A DNA stretch of 64,000 bases from Setomelanomma holmii (taxonomy: Eukaryota > Ascomycota > Dothideomycetes > Pleosporales > Phaeosphaeriaceae): NCBI GenBank assembly GCA_010015745.1, contig ML978233.1, forward strand, positions 1 through 64,000. The letters run 5' to 3'. Numbering within the stretch: the stretch's first letter is position 1; each line of letters opens with the position of its first letter. Below the pieces are notes generated by a model. It was not told the DNA's origin and did no database searches. It worked only from the letters and a program-made list of their open reading frames with translations. Of this stretch, positions 1-12,861 are shown one piece after another. A program made the translations under genes and the position numbers.

Positions 1-1394
1 AGGTATGAATGAGGCAGAAGGTTGTTGTATTGAGAGAGCTACTGTGAGCGATTATATACACAACCAGATGAGTAAGCAGGTGACTAACAGAGTCACGTGA
101 GATGCAGTTCACAGTGTACTGTGTGAACTGAGGTGCCAGGCTGACAGAAGATATCGCACACGTCGTGTTCGTGAAGTTCAGTGGTTGCGCTGTATATCAT
201 CAGCCCCATCCCATTCCATCCCCTCCCCACATTTCCCCAAACGACGCCGCCACAAGACAAATCCAACAGAAGAAGCAAGTGTGAACAACGCAACTCACAA
301 ATCCAAGACCCCGGCACAATCCTATTTCCGCATACCAGCCCCAACTCCGTCCCATTGTAGCTATTCCTACACCTCTCCTCGCCCATGCTCCCGCTCGTCT
401 GGAACGCCAAATTGCTCTGTATTCAAGCAATACACTCCGGGCTCAGAACGCCATCACCTCCACCTCCACCTCCCCCTCCACCCATCGCGTTCATGCCATG
501 GAACATGTGCACGCACGCCAGCACCTCGGTGTCCGAAGTGACAGGGGCGCTGATGTAGCCTTGTAAATCGTGCATTTGGTTCACTAGCGAGGGGCTGCGT
601 GTATCATTCAGTGTAATGGTTAGGTACCAGTCGCGTTGGTTTTGGGGGGCGGTGGGGTTGGGGTTGGTCCATTAGAAGGACTGAGTGCCGGTGGAGTTAA
701 CGCGGGCGTTTGATGAGAAAGTGCCGATTACGAGGGGGCAGCAATTGAGATCTGCGGAGTTTGTTGTGTTTTGGGAAAGCGCTGGAGAGAGTAGAGATAG
801 AAAGGCAAGGATACTTGCTTGGGTTCGAAGTATTGATCCGAACATTTTCGTTGCTGGCGGGAGGGACCTTGGTAGGTGTGAGGAGGCTTGGCGTGTGGCT
901 TCTGCAATGTAGAAGTGCTGTCAATGGTTTATGACTGATGTCTTTACAAGTTTTACACGCGATGTTGGCTGTGCTGTCATGCTTGGCCAGCGTCATGGCT
1001 CCATTCATTTTCGGGACGAAACTTTACTTGTACTGCAGTGAGCCTATGTGAATGCTGCGGACCTTGGCGGGATCTTTTTCGAGGTCTATTCCTGGCATTG
1101 AGCTCAATGCGGCATCTGTCAAGTCTTTGTGCCAGATTAGTTTTTAGTCGTACCCGTCCATTGGCTGCTGCAAGTTCCTCATGACTTTAGTGATCGACAC
1201 TGCGTACGCCGTGCCGGAGGCTACCCGACTTGGCGGTTTGCCTAATGTGGCAGACTTAGTAACTCAAGCGTGTAGGCCTCGCACTCGCCTAGAATTATCG
1301 ACTTGCGCATAGCGTTGGTGTGGCGAAATCGTTTGAGGTAGTTTTCATTATGAATTGTTATCTTGCTCGCTGTCTAACCGCACGAGTCCCATTC
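1..1394. other. No convincing gene; window edge to the GH35 stop
   Basis: Open frames of 60-118 codons occur on both strands, but none shows a domain, signal peptide or coherent splice structure. The stretch 185-540 is pyrimidine-rich (CCTCC/CACC runs), which opens Pro/Ser-rich frames by composition alone. Downstream sequence of the beta-galactosidase gene (terminator/3' UTR) must lie in the last few hundred bases. Confidence 0.5.
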
Positions 1395-4300
1395 TCAAGC
1401 ATACTTGCTCCGATCCGTCCACTTCGGCTGCAAGGACTTGCTATCGATGCCATCGAAGTCGAATCCAGACACATATCGAGCATACTCGATCAGTCGCAGC
1501 GTGCTGAGCTTCGCGCCTGCATCTGTCTGAGCCCAGACGACGACGCTCAGATAGTTCTTGCCGCGAGTGTTCAAGATACCAGGAGGAATCGGGAACTTCG
1601 TCTGCGGACCAATGTGTGGCAGGAACTTTCCATACTGATATCCGTTCACATAGAGCAAAACTCGCGCGACGGTCCCTGTTGGTGCGCCGAGCTCGACACC
1701 AATGGGTACGTCGAGGTCTCTGTCGATGTTCAGATCGAAAGTCGTGGAGAACCACTTGATGCCAGCTCCGTTCACGCCATCAGCGACAGGATTGGCACTC
1801 GTCCACTTTTCCGTGTTGAAGCCTGGCAGATGCCACCCCAAACGCTCTCCATAAATTCCTCCCTCGTTCATGGGACCACGAACAGCATCGATGTTTGATT
1901 CTCCGCCTGCATTGCCCTGGATCTTCCACTGGTCAAAGCTTAGCTTTGTGTTATTGCCGCTGAGAAGCTGAGCACCTAGGATGCCGCGAGGGTTCTCCGC
2001 GCCGGTCGGACCTGTGCTTGTCTGGTCATGGCCAGTGTAATCAGTGATCACAGTGACTACATTGTCCTTCTCTTTCAGTGTTGCATTTCCGAATGATAGG
2101 ACTGCGGTGCTTGCCCACAACGAAGCGTCGCCAGGGTTGTAACCAATTGGTTGTCCATTGAACCAAGCATTCCATCCTGCTGCCGCACCACCCTGAATTG
2201 TGATATTGAGTGATGTCGCACTCGTTCCAGAGAAGTAGCCGCGATAGATCTTGGCGCCTGTGTAGAACTTGTAGTCGCTGCTGAAGAGGACTGGCAGCGT
2301 CAGGGGCTTGACTTGACTAAGCGTGGAGTTCTTGTTCGCGACCACCCATTTGTTATCATCGTAGGCTGCGGCAATCTCCGGAGAAGCATCGGCTGCCTTG
2401 AAGGCGCTCAGGGTTGGCAAGCTGACAGTGCGACCTTCGGTGCCGGGAATTTGCGCTGTGAGCGAGCCGTAGGCGGTCTTTGTAGTATCGAGCCGTTTTC
2501 CGTTCCATGAGATTTTGCTAGCCTCGCTCCCAGCATGTACCTCGATGGTTGTTGCATTCATATTGTCGCCAACGAGAACAGCGGTGTCATGCGAGATGCT
2601 CACCGAGCGAACCAGATATGGGCCCAAGGCGAATACCTGCTTGTCTAGAGCAACGATAGGATTCTTTCCGGTCGGCAGGGCAAAGAATGTGTAAGCCGTG
2701 GGAATGTCCAACAGGTAAGCCAGTACGCCGTTCGAGAATTTCACGACTGATGCTCCTTTGCTCTGAGTGTACGTGAAGCGTGCGTAGCCCGAGCTGTTTG
2801 TTGGAGCGCTTGCGAAGTCAGACTGCGCACCGTACGTGCTGAATGTAACGTTTCCTGTGGTCTTGAAAGCGAAGTCTCCGATCTGACCCTCCTTGAGGTA
2901 GAAGACAAGAACTGGGCTTTTGTCAAAGATACCATACGTGACGATCTCAGCGGAGGAATACAGCAGAGTTTTGTCGCCAATCGCATAGTCGGTGACAACG
3001 AAACGACTCTGCCTACCGTTCAGTTGCAGGCTTGGAATTGTGATTGCACCAGCACTGGTATTGACCGTTATGGCAAAATTTGTCACAGCTCGGCTTCGCG
3101 TGTTATTGTTCTCCGCAAGATAGAACCTTGCGTCTGTATCGCGGTTCTTTAGTACCCATGTCCAGATGGCGCTGTTGTCGACCGCATTGGCTGTGCCATT
3201 GCTTTCCATGTAGGTGTTTTCTAGACCTTGGCTGGCGCGCGTGAAAAGTGCAATCAGCTTGTACTGCTTGAACTTGTCACGAACCTCACGCGTCTCACGG
3301 AGCGGCGCAACGTAGTCGTATGACGTATAGACCTGGATAAATGGTTAGTGAATTGCTCGAAAAGATGGATGAGAGAAGCGACATACGACAGGCGCAGCAA
3401 GGTGTCCCCAGTTAGTGCCTAGTACAAATCAGCGATGTCTCAATCAAACGATACATCATAATTCACCGCCATACGCCATGTAGAGATTAATGAGCGTGGC
3501 ACGCTGGCCAAGCAGGCTCTTATAGTAGACGTCAGGAAACTCGGGGCTTTGCTCTGCTTGACATTGATCGAAAAAGTAGCCGGCCCAAGGTTGAAACCAG
3601 CCACCTTCGAATTCTGGGAAGTACTCGGGCTGAGTAGGAGAGACTTCATGGAACCATTGATAGTAAGTCCTGACCGTATTGAAACCGGTGTCGGGATTCG
3701 TGCAACTCAAACCACCAGGATAGCTATCAAGACCGTACACGTCTACAGCCCCTCCAACATTGTTGAAGTCTGTCGACCAACTTTTGGATCTCAATCCCTT
3801 CTCGTTGTGTGTCAAAGGCACGGTAATTCCGGCAGCTTTGAAAGCAGCCTTCAGCTGTTCCATGTATATAACCAGCGTGTTGGTGGCCGAGTAAGTCGTC
3901 TCTTGAAGCTCGTTCTCGACTTGAGCGAGGATGACCGGACCGCCGTTCGTGATTTGGTTCTTCGCGATGATTGTTCCGACCTCTGCTATCCATTCTGACC
4001 ATGCCTGGCGATAACTCTCGTCCGAGGTCCTGTATTTGCCACCGCTGCCATCAGACGTCCACAGAGCGAAACCTCCTGCATTCGTCTCGGCGTTGCAGTA
4101 GGGACCCGGCCGTGCGATAACGTAAAGTCCGGCTTGCTTGGCCGTGTCGAATAGACGTTGCAAGTCTTTGGCAGGAGTCGTGAAGTCGTACGTCCCTTTA
4201 AAAGCGGAATGGTAGGACCAGAAGAAGTAAATGCTGACAGCATTCATTCCGTTCGCCTTGAACTTTTGGAACACATCGAGCCACAATTCCGGCACCGGAA

Positions 4301-4460
4301 GACGCGCATAGTGAAACTCTCCACTCATAATAATGACCCGCTCGTTGTTGACCATGAGGGATCCATTGTCCCACTCAACCACGGTCTGGAGGCCATTGTC
4401 GGTGGCAAACACGCCCAGAAGCAGCACGACGGCCGCATAAAGCCAGTAGAACACCCGCAT
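1395..4460 (-). CDS. Secreted beta-galactosidase, glycoside hydrolase family 35 (LacA-like)
   Basis: Hydrolyses terminal beta-D-galactosyl residues outside the cell (lactose, galactan or xyloglucan side chains). Three exons: 4460-3467, 3418-3387 and 3332-1395; introns of 48 and 54 bp have GT/AG borders. The joined frame is 987 aa, close to the roughly 1,000 aa of fungal LacA enzymes. The tiny 32-bp middle exon rebuilds the family block around YGGTNWGHLAAPV. I chose the Met opening a signal peptide (MRVFYWLYAAVVLLLGVFA); an in-frame Met lies 14 codons upstream (4502). The acid/base Glu is in VENEL (about residue 184) and the nucleophile Glu in FPEFEGGW (about 283), the expected spacing for the TIM barrel. 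C-terminal beta domains follow with several N-glycosylation sites. It is divergently placed to the exchanger gene at 5100. The gene looks intact. Confidence 0.95.
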
Positions 4461-5099
4461 CTTGTCTTTTGTCGCCTCGAGGTGGGAAAGGTGGTGCTGC
4501 ACATCATCTGCGCCATGATGGTCTACTTATCCCAGTCGTGCTGCTCCGTAAACCCAGAATCTCATTAAAGATCGTCCCCAGACCATGCTAATAGCCGTTT
4601 GGATCTCATTGACGGTAGTTTAATTTACCGTTGCTCGAGCATGTCACTTGGATGGATTAGGTCAGGCTGGAAGGTACAGCTACCCCGGACTCGCGCTTGT
4701 GCGGGGTGGACGGGACGTTGTGGGAGAACATCGTTCCGGATACCGAGGCGGACCAGACGGAGTGCGGAAGGTATACTCCATTAAGTCCATAAATAATTAC
4801 TCGCGACTTTCACGATTCTCACGATCTTTTTTGATGCTGCGGCTCGGTGGTGTTGCAGGAAACGGAACGACGCGTGAATGGATGCGGCTTCCTTGTTTTC
4901 TCAGGCTGGGCGATGGCCTTCGCGCCTTGGCTGTGCTGGAGCGATCGAAGCTTCCAAAGTCTTCTCTCCACCACGCCACCACCCAACTACTACCCCGAAG
5001 GCTGCGTTGCAGAGACGCAGGAAAGATTGAGTCAAGGTCGCGATTGAGATTCCTAACAAAGCACAACGGAGCCTACAAAAACGCTAGACGGTCATTGCG
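4461..5099. promoter_or_regulatory. Shared divergent promoter region, GH35 gene and CAX-like gene
   Basis: This 640-bp region separates the start codons of two divergent genes, so it must carry both promoters and 5' UTRs. An AT-rich stretch near 4785-4800 (CCATAAATAATTAC) is the only candidate core-promoter feature I see. Long frames here (for example + frame from 4648) simply run into the exchanger gene out of frame. Confidence 0.45.
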
Positions 5100-6580
5100 A
5101 TGCCGTCTAATCATCACAACTCGGAGTCGACGCCGCTCCTTCACCAAATTTTCTCACAACACATCCATCCTGATGGAGAGTCTGGACGTAGCGGTTTTCA
5201 GATCTCACACTTTCTCAACGTCGCATGGAAGTCGGGAAGTAATGCAGCCAAATATGCCAACCTTTTGTGGCCATTTGTGCCCGTCGCCATTATCCTCCAC
5301 TATGCTACACCCAGGCTACCAATCGCCGTCTTCGCGACGAGCTACGTCGCGATGGTGCCTGTCGCCAACCTTCTGGGTTTTGCCGGGCAGGAGTTCGCAC
5401 GTAAGATGCCAAAGGTGTCTGGTATCCTCATCGAGACGGCTTTTGGCTCCATAGTCGAGATCATCCTGTTTATCATCCTCATTGCGAAACATTCGTCTCA
5501 GCACGGGTCATCCGAACACGGCAACCTGATTCCAGTCATACAGGCAGCCATCCTGGGTTCGATCATCACCAATCTGCTTCTTTGTTTGGGTATATGCTTC
5601 TTTGTGGGCGGTCTTCGACAGGCAAGCCAGAAGTTCCACGCTTCAATAAGCGAGGTTGGCAGTGGATTGCTCTTGGTCGCTGGATTTGGCCTTCTCATTC
5701 CAAGCGCATACTACTCAGCGCTCAAAGCATCCGCTGTCGCGAAGGCCACCAAACACCATAAGTTCACCGAGAAACTGCTGGAGCACAACGTGCTTAGAAT
5801 CAGTCAAATTACGTCGATACTTCTCATCGTTGCTTTCTGCATGTGAGTCCTGCCGGCATGCGAGATATAGGCCATGTCACTGACGTCTAACAGCTTTATA
5901 TGGTACAATGCACGATCGCAACACTCTATCTTCGACGAAGTGCTTGAAGCCGACGAGCACGCTGATCTCGATCGTCACGATGACCTTGCCAAGCCCAAAT
6001 TCACCTTCGTAGAATGCGGTGTTGCTCTAGTTCTGTCCCTGGCCATCGTCACCCTGCTTGCTGTATTCCTCGTCGAGCGTATCGAGGATGTCGTTGAGTC
6101 CGGCATTCCTGACCAATTTCTCGGCTTAGTCATGCTACCACTGGTCGAGAAAGCGGCGGAGCACCTAACAGCTATCGATGAAGCTTGGGACGGCCAGATC
6201 AACTTTGCGCTCTTCCATTGTATCGGACCCTCGATTCAGACCGCGCTATTCAACGCTCCTCTCGTCGTCATCGTTGGGTGGTTCCTAGGCAAGGACATGG
6301 ATCTCAACTTCGAGATCTTCATGATCGTCTTGCTCGTCTTGTCTATTGTTGTTGTCGGTAACTTCTTGCGCGATGGCGAATCGAACTATCTGGAAGGAGC
6401 ATTGCTAGTGGTGAGTGCAATTGAAGCCTTTGTTGAGACGTCATGAGCATTTGATTGGCTGATGTCGCGTAGATTGTATACCTCATCGTGGCAGTTGCGG
6501 CATGGTACTATCCCAACCCGGACGTGGCTACGTCCAACGGTACCGAGGGCTTTACGACTCCGGTAGCCGGCCTTCGATAA
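5100..6580 (+). CDS. CAX/VCX-type cation/proton exchanger with divergent ion-binding motifs
   Basis: Predicted vacuolar or endomembrane CaCA-superfamily antiporter, 455 aa. Exons 5100-5842, 5894-6410 and 6473-6580 join through GTGAGT...AG introns of 51 and 62 bp. About ten or eleven hydrophobic helices form two repeats separated by an acidic His/Asp loop (LEADEHADLDRHDDL), as in yeast Vcx1. The repeat-1 motif reads TAFGSIVEI where Ca2+ exchangers have GNAVEL; the repeat-2 motif reads LVEKAAEHLTAI where they have VGNAAEHVTAV. Both acidic Glu residues are kept and both Asn residues are lost. The rest of repeat 2 (CIGPSIQTALFNAPL) keeps the family shape. The protein could therefore be a divergent paralogue with altered ion choice rather than a standard Ca2+/H+ exchanger. 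Frame and splice sites are clean, so I treat it as functional. Confidence 0.88.
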
Positions 6581-7002
6581 TTTAGTATCGATGCATTCAG
6601 CCCATACTCTTCACAGATATAGATCGATTGTAGAGCGAACCTCGGAGGTCGGACGAAGCCTTCGGCCCACGTTCGTTGGCCAACATTCGGTGCAGGCTGA
6701 GACCATCACGCTTGTGTGGCTGACAGATGGAGACTTCCGGCATGCCAACTGAGTCTCGACATGTTTAGGGGAAGACCACTGTAATAGCGGTGTATCGGCT
6801 ATGAAACCACTGTATAATGATGTCACACCAGAATTGTCAGTATGACCGAGCATGTAAGCATCATGAGAAGTATGACATATAGCAATGTTCATTGTGCATT
6901 GCCAACGCTGTGCTACAAGTAGCGATTCATGCATTTCAAAACTACCTCGAAAAACATCACGGCCACAGCTCGCAACATCAACTTCCCCGTCACTTCAGTT
7001 CC

Positions 7003-8995
7003 TCACCAATGCCCTTTCGCGCCGGCCAACTTGAGCAACTTCGGGAAATCCGGCGTTCCAAAACCAGTAATAGGGTCCCAGCCCTCCGTCACCGGGAAAC
7101 CCTGGGTATTGCAGCCATAACTGAATCCTTTGGTGATATCAGTAAGGCCCTTGTAGCCCTTCTTGTAGAGCCACGGGTTAAGCCAGCCTAGTGTGCCCTT
7201 GCCAGATGCGATCAGCGCGTCATTGACGAGCGCGAAGATGCCGGATGTCAAGGGGCACGAGGCAGAAGTGCCGCTAATGACTCCTGCGTAGTGTTAGTGA
7301 GCTGCAATCAAAGCGTTTGACTGATGACTACGTACCTTCCGTGCCATTCCAGAAGTACGCGAAGTACAATCCTTGCGCAGCGAGATCGGGGTACCCACGA
7401 CCGTTGGGGTTATACAAGCCTGCATATTGATCGCCCAACGCCTTGACGTACGCTGGAACAACCTTGTCCTGATAACTCGGGCGCTCGAAGTAATTGCTGA
7501 ACCCGCTACCAGACGAGTACAAGTCCCTGAATCCAGCAGTCGTATTCCTTGCAGGACGATACGCAGACTCTTCGGGCTCAAAGTTCATGGTCGCGCCGAC
7601 GGTGGTGACGTAGGGACACGAGGCGGGGAAGTCGGGCTGGAACTTGTATGTGTTCTTGCCATCGTTGGTGTAGCATGTATCCGTGCCGCCGAGACCACGG
7701 TCACCAGAGGAGAAGAAGAGAGTGGTGCCGCGGGCACCGACTTGGGCGAATTGCTTGCATACACGCTCGGCGTAGGAGCGGGGAATGGTCTGCTCGGGCT
7801 CGCCGTATGATGTGCTGATTATGCCGGGGATGTGCTTTTGCTGGAGTAGCCAGTTCACCCAGACGAGGTAGGGCTCATTGGTGTTCTCGGGCGTGGATAT
7901 ATCAGGGATGAAAGGAGGTGAGCCGCCTGTGGAGTAGCTGGTGATGGGAGTCTTCCAGCTGATGCCGGAGATGGCCTGGACGTCGAGGTTGGCTTCGCGC
8001 GAGATGCCTTCAACCGTGGATTGGTTGTATGCCAAAGGTCCGTCTTGGACTGGTCCGTTATCAATGGAGATTTGCTTGAAGGCATATGCTTGCGACACGG
8101 CCTCAGGGCGGTACTTTTGTAAGAACAACTTGGTATCCGGGCGGATAGGGATCTCGCCTAGGTAGTTGGTGAAGCCAATGCTGTTCTCATCGCTCGCCTG
8201 TGTCTTGTACCATTTGGTGGAGTATAGTGTCTGGAAGCACTCTGGGGTGACTGAAGTTACGTTGCATACGGCGGCAATCGAGCTGTTCTTTGGGGTCGAG
8301 TAGCTCGCAGGGACCTCAACTTGCTTGTCGACCCATGTAGTATCACGTGCGGCACCACGGAAGAACGATGTGGTTGGCTGGATGGCGTCAATGTGATCGT
8401 GAAGGTGGCGTGGCAGCGACCAGCTTATTGTACGGGCCACAATGGATCCATCTTTGTGCTTGTAGTTGTGGTACTCGGTGTCCAAGAGGTTCTCGACCAT
8501 CTCGATGGGCAAGTGAACGATGATCCAATCCTTTGCGGAGCTGTAACCCAAGCCATCGATGTCAATGTCATTTTCGCGGAGCCAGTTATGGACCAGATCA
8601 TGAGTCTCAGAGCTGGGTGCGACGAGCTCGTCGACTTCCTCGCCGCTGAGATGTTGGCCGTATCGTGCATGGTCGGGATCCGAGACTAACTTGGTTAGCG
8701 ATTGTACTTATCATAACAGCCTGCGATATGAAAATGCGGAGCACCAAAGCTCGCAAGGACATATCTTGCGGAAGCACCTACCTTCGCGCAAATGACGATC
8801 CAGCTCATCGAATCGGCCCTGTCTCAATCCAATCTGCAATTGGATGGTCTTTCCACCATGCGACCTTTCCTGTTTCGTCCACTCTTTCGGGACGAAGTGC
8901 GTCTCCTTCACAACATATGGGGAGCGCGCAATTGGCTTCGCGAAAGCATCGCGGGCCGCAATAGCTGCTGCCAGAAATGCAATGGCGAACTGCAT
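7003..8995 (-). CDS. Sedolisin-family serine-carboxyl peptidase (tripeptidyl-peptidase, S53)
   Basis: Secreted acid protease that releases tripeptides from protein N termini. Three exons: 8995-8782, 8685-7336 and 7283-7003; introns of 96 and 52 bp with GTAGGT and GTACGT donors. The joined protein is 614 aa, normal for fungal SED enzymes. An N-terminal signal peptide (MQFAIAFLAAAIAARDAFA) precedes a Pro-kumamolisin-type propeptide (about residues 25-195, with DPDHARYGQHLS). The catalytic set is complete: Glu and Asp in EANLD (about 302 and 306), the oxyanion Asp in SSGDRG (about 400) and the nucleophile Ser in SGTSAS (about 528). The C-terminal Ca2+-binding region ends in DPITGFGTPDF. A PacC-like GCCAAG lies upstream near 9340, which would suit pH control, but one hexamer is weak evidence. 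Confidence 0.95.
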
Positions 8996-9937
8996 GATGA
9001 AGCCTCAAGATTCTAACACACAACTAAGCAAAACAGCCGCGACCATGCACCTCTATTTATCAGCCTCTATTGAATCCATGCATGCTATTCCATTATCCTG
9101 CAGACCCGTCGTTCGCTCCTCAGAATGGAAGGTCATTCGCTACGACCATGCCTACGATTTCTCCGCTTCGCAGCACAACATCTTGCGGCGTTGGATCATC
9201 ACCGCAGCTGCTTCATCGCGACAAGTGTCATTTCGAAGTGCAGATAGACGTCGGTACCATACGAGAAGTGAAGCGCGCTGATTCGCCCGCGCACAGCAGG
9301 TCCAATTAAGAAATGCTGAAACAAGACCGTGGAATCATAGCCAAGAGTTCGGGATCCAAGGTACTCGAGCTATCAGCCTTGGCGACAGTAAGGCTATGGC
9401 TGGATGAGGCAGGAGCCAAAGCTTGACATCATTTCATGCGATAAACAAGTCATTTCAAGAGTGGAAGGCTGGGCGCAAGCTTCCCTTAGCCGGCTTGTCT
9501 TCTTGGAAAGTGATGGTTCGGTACGATGGTGCATGTCGTGGATTGCGTCGTTGCCACAAACCTGGTGGGCGGCACCGGGCCCCGCTTGCCCGCTGAGAAC
9601 GTTGCTTTGCTGTCCATACTTCGCCAAATATCCTCCACATACACTCTTTCAAGATTTTAAGGTTGTGCCCACCTCATCTCTTTTGCTTTCCGCCTCGCAC
9701 ATCCGCAGAATGTCTCAATTACTTCTTCTCTCGTTGTCTTGATCGAGGAGTAGTAGGTATGCGGCTCTGCCTAGCTTCTTCATTTGCTTTTGAAACTGTT
9801 GCGTTTGCACCACTCAGATCCAACGTAAGAATGTATCATATTATCAATCGACAGGATCCGAGATCCAGTTGTAGTCTGTAGAGTGTGTCCATGTTCTATA
9901 AAGCGTGAGAAGCCTAAGTTGGCCCAACTCGTGAGTT
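8996..9937. other. Intergenic region between the sedolisin and the HET relic; no gene seen
   Basis: Contains the sedolisin promoter. Small frames (+9404, -9394) lack coding features. A GCCAAG hexamer at about 9339-9344 matches the PacC core; nothing else stands out. Confidence 0.4.
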
Positions 9938-12005
9938 TCACACGATCGTATATTTTTGCCGTTCTACAGCATCGAACAGCTCAAGGAAGACAGTATCGAA
10001 GGACTTTCCTGCATTCTCGAATATATCAGGTCTGTTCGTTCCTCTAAAGGGAAATTCAGGGCATAGCTGAAGCATCCCAATCCGTTCGTATGTACCATCG
10101 CCGCTTGGGTTGAGCTTGAGAACAAGGCAAGCCCAGATGCGCACTGGGCCTCGATCGTCGCTTGTGAAATTTACGGTATTTCGTGAAACGTGGAAAGATG
10201 ATAGCAAGAGTATTTTTAGCGGGGTCCCGTTAGGTAAGAATTCTTCTCTCTCTTCCTGGAACTTCATATCAGCACCGAACCGGCGCTCAAACACTGGGAT
10301 GACTAGACAGGCGTGTTGCAGATCACTTGTTCCACTTCGTGACGTTGATGACCAAGAGTCACATCAACAGCTTTGCTCACAAGAGTGAGAAAGCCGTGCG
10401 TAACAGCACCCAGAGGATTGAGTCCCTGCGGTTGACAGAACGCATTGTTCACAGCTGCGTATTGCACCTGCGATACAGCCAGTTCAGGGTCCCAGTCAAT
10501 ACGTAACCTGTCTTTTATTGACCGTAGTGAAGCCCATGACCAGGTCGGAGCTGTATAGGGCCTGGCTCGTATCGCCTGTTCCTAGGTATACCAACGAAGG
10601 TCGTTCAAGAGATCGTCTCGCCAGAGCCCGGCGAGGTAAGTGCTGAGTAAATGATGGGGACCTTCTTGCTGCCACACCAGAAAGAGCAGGGAGCCTGTCG
10701 CTCGGATGGTAAGGTCCATGCTGGCAAATTGTTTCACAATACGCCGCCACGTGCAGAAGGTCTCCTCTCTTATATGATTTACAAACATCAGATGTTTGAA
10801 GTTCTGCACGGCTACATATGTTGACGACTTTGGCAATGTGCCACACTCACACTGGCTAAGGTCAGAATATTCCCATAGAATCTCGTTTTTGAGGAAGTGA
10901 ATCGTTCGGGGAGACATCCTTGGTCCGCACCCAACGACACTGTTGCTGCAAGAGTCACAACACAACCAGTGTAGATGTCTGCCATTATAGCACCCTCTCG
11001 GTCCCAGTCAGCCAGGTCGTCTTGTACGATGCAGAGAGAGTCGATCCATATGTGAGTAATGCCGAGGCGAAAGGTGAACCACACCACATCGCGAAACGTC
11101 GCTGGCATCATGGACCATGGTATGTTTTCCTTGAACGTCTCATAGTTGTCCTTTAATGTCCCAAGCACTTTCGAGTTGCCTTCGGGACCCCAACAGTGAC
11201 TGAGGCAAGCATAGTCACTTTTGATCCCTCGAGTTTCGATTAGTCGCACAGAGGTTTGCGACTCAATTTCCAAAAGACGAGTTGGATAACGGGTAAGATG
11301 AGGTATTTCCTTGCGACACGCCACGTGATCGATTCTGCACTTGTACAACCACAAACGAGCGCGCTCTAAAGAGGCCTGCATTCGCGCCTCTCTAAGCAAG
11401 ACCACGCCACAGTAGATGGGTCTTGTGATAATCTGGCTGTAGAAGCTCCTTTCTGAATCGTCTGCGGAATGATCGTCTAGTCATCAATCAGTCGGCGTTG
11501 ATATGATTGAAACATGCGAGTACTTACCGTCTGAGGTGAAGATATCCATTGTCTCGCCCGCGTGCCCCGGTCTCTGGCCTGCTGATGAGGCGTGTTCGCA
11601 CCATAGCACTGTAGGCTCATGAGCGCTATTTCCCATCATTGGCCCAAAAGGATCTTGGCCCAGGTCGGGGTTCCGCACACACACGACGTGTTCAGCAAGT
11701 GGAAGAACTCTAATCATGTTTCTTCGGAGATTACATAAGGGGCAGCCACTCGAAGTTCCCAAAGCCAATGCCTCGACGGAGATATAGTTTCCCTCTGCCC
11801 AGGGTTTCATCTCAAGGCTGCCGCATGGTCGATTCGGGCAATTCTCAGTATTGGCGATCCAGAATCCAGAAAGCGGCTCGACTTCAACGGTTGGGGTGGC
11901 GTGCGAAGTCGAACGTGTTCGAAACAAGGCAGAGTCGTCATTTGCGAGCACTGGCAAGCCACGTGCCCTTTCCGGCTCGGATGCGGGCGTTGTTTTTTGA
12001 GCCAT
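9938..12005 (-). pseudogene. Broken HET-domain (heterokaryon incompatibility) gene
   Basis: HET proteins trigger cell death on fusion with a genetically different mycelium. The start (12005) and first exon to 11528 are sound, and a 66-bp GTAAGT...CAG intron (11527-11462) leads into the HET domain with YACLSHCWG and WIDSLCIVQDD..DW..EGAIMADIY. Then the gene fails. After AATVSLGADQGC (about 10930) the frame changes directly into MSPRTIHFLKNEILWE, skipping the roughly 100 residues that normally lie between these blocks: a deletion plus frameshift. An in-frame TAG follows LRWYT (near 10588), although the same frame continues into the family block APTWSWASL. A further frame change near 10300-10350 reaches the normal C-terminal part (GTYERIGMLQL) ending at 9938. 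At least three lesions; no product beyond a truncated HET fragment is expected. Confidence 0.85.
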
Positions 12006-12861
12006 TCTTTCGAAAAAGATGCGATCACATATCGATGTGATAAATGAGGCTATCCTGTGCGACTGATCTGAAAGTGGTCGCGATGTTGTGTGGGGATAAA
12101 GTTCAGGTTCGTTGCCTTCCGAGACTGGAAGTTGCAGCCCTCATGATCAGCCTTGTCATGTTCAACGCCACATGGTCTAGGCGACTACCCAAATCATACG
12201 CGCCGTGTCTATCACCTCGAGAAAACCTGACACCGAATCATGGACTTCTTGGATGGACGTTCGCAGCACACGGCGTCCATGATGCGCTGCGGCATTTTCA
12301 GCCTTGCGCGAATTACAGCAATACCAAACCGGCAATCCTATTACGAGATCGCAACGCCGCAAAGCCTGTACAACAGATCCTCGCAGCACTCACATCATCG
12401 CTTGTAGCAAAAGGAGCTGCGGCGTGAGCAATCGATGATGCAGTACGACTTCGCCATGTCTAATTCCGCTTTAAAGGAGACGTCAATGGCGCTCGATCTG
12501 GGACACTGGACGACTCAAAAGTACTCATCACAACCTTTGACGATCAAGAAAATACTACTTTGCGGACAGCACATCTCGTGGCTGAAGAGAAGAGCGACAA
12601 CACGGGCCATCACCTTCGTCATCTCCCACGGTCGCGCCTCAGAACGAATGCTGTGAGCGCCTATTTGAGCAACGGCTTTGCGAGCATCAGCAGCTCGCCC
12701 TTCAAGACCATCGGATTGAACACCAAGTTCCACACCTCTCCACGGAGAAGTTCGAAAGATCCCGGCTACTCGTCTACCACTAAATACTAAGGCGTGCAAG
12801 ACTTCACCATCATATCGACCTAGTACTTAGTCTGTCCTAAGGGGAAAAAGGCATCCACGAC
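12006..12861. other. Gene-poor stretch upstream of the HET relic
   Basis: Frames of 60-127 codons (for example + from 12044, - to 12799) show no domain, signal peptide or splice logic. Nothing further is seen. Confidence 0.4.

Noticed and set aside
1320..1898. 192-codon plus-strand frame
   Set aside because: Antisense to the GH35 C-terminal exon, which carries the recognisable protein.
4648..5454. 268-codon plus-strand frame
   Set aside because: It runs out of frame through the first exon of the CAX-like gene and has no domain of its own.
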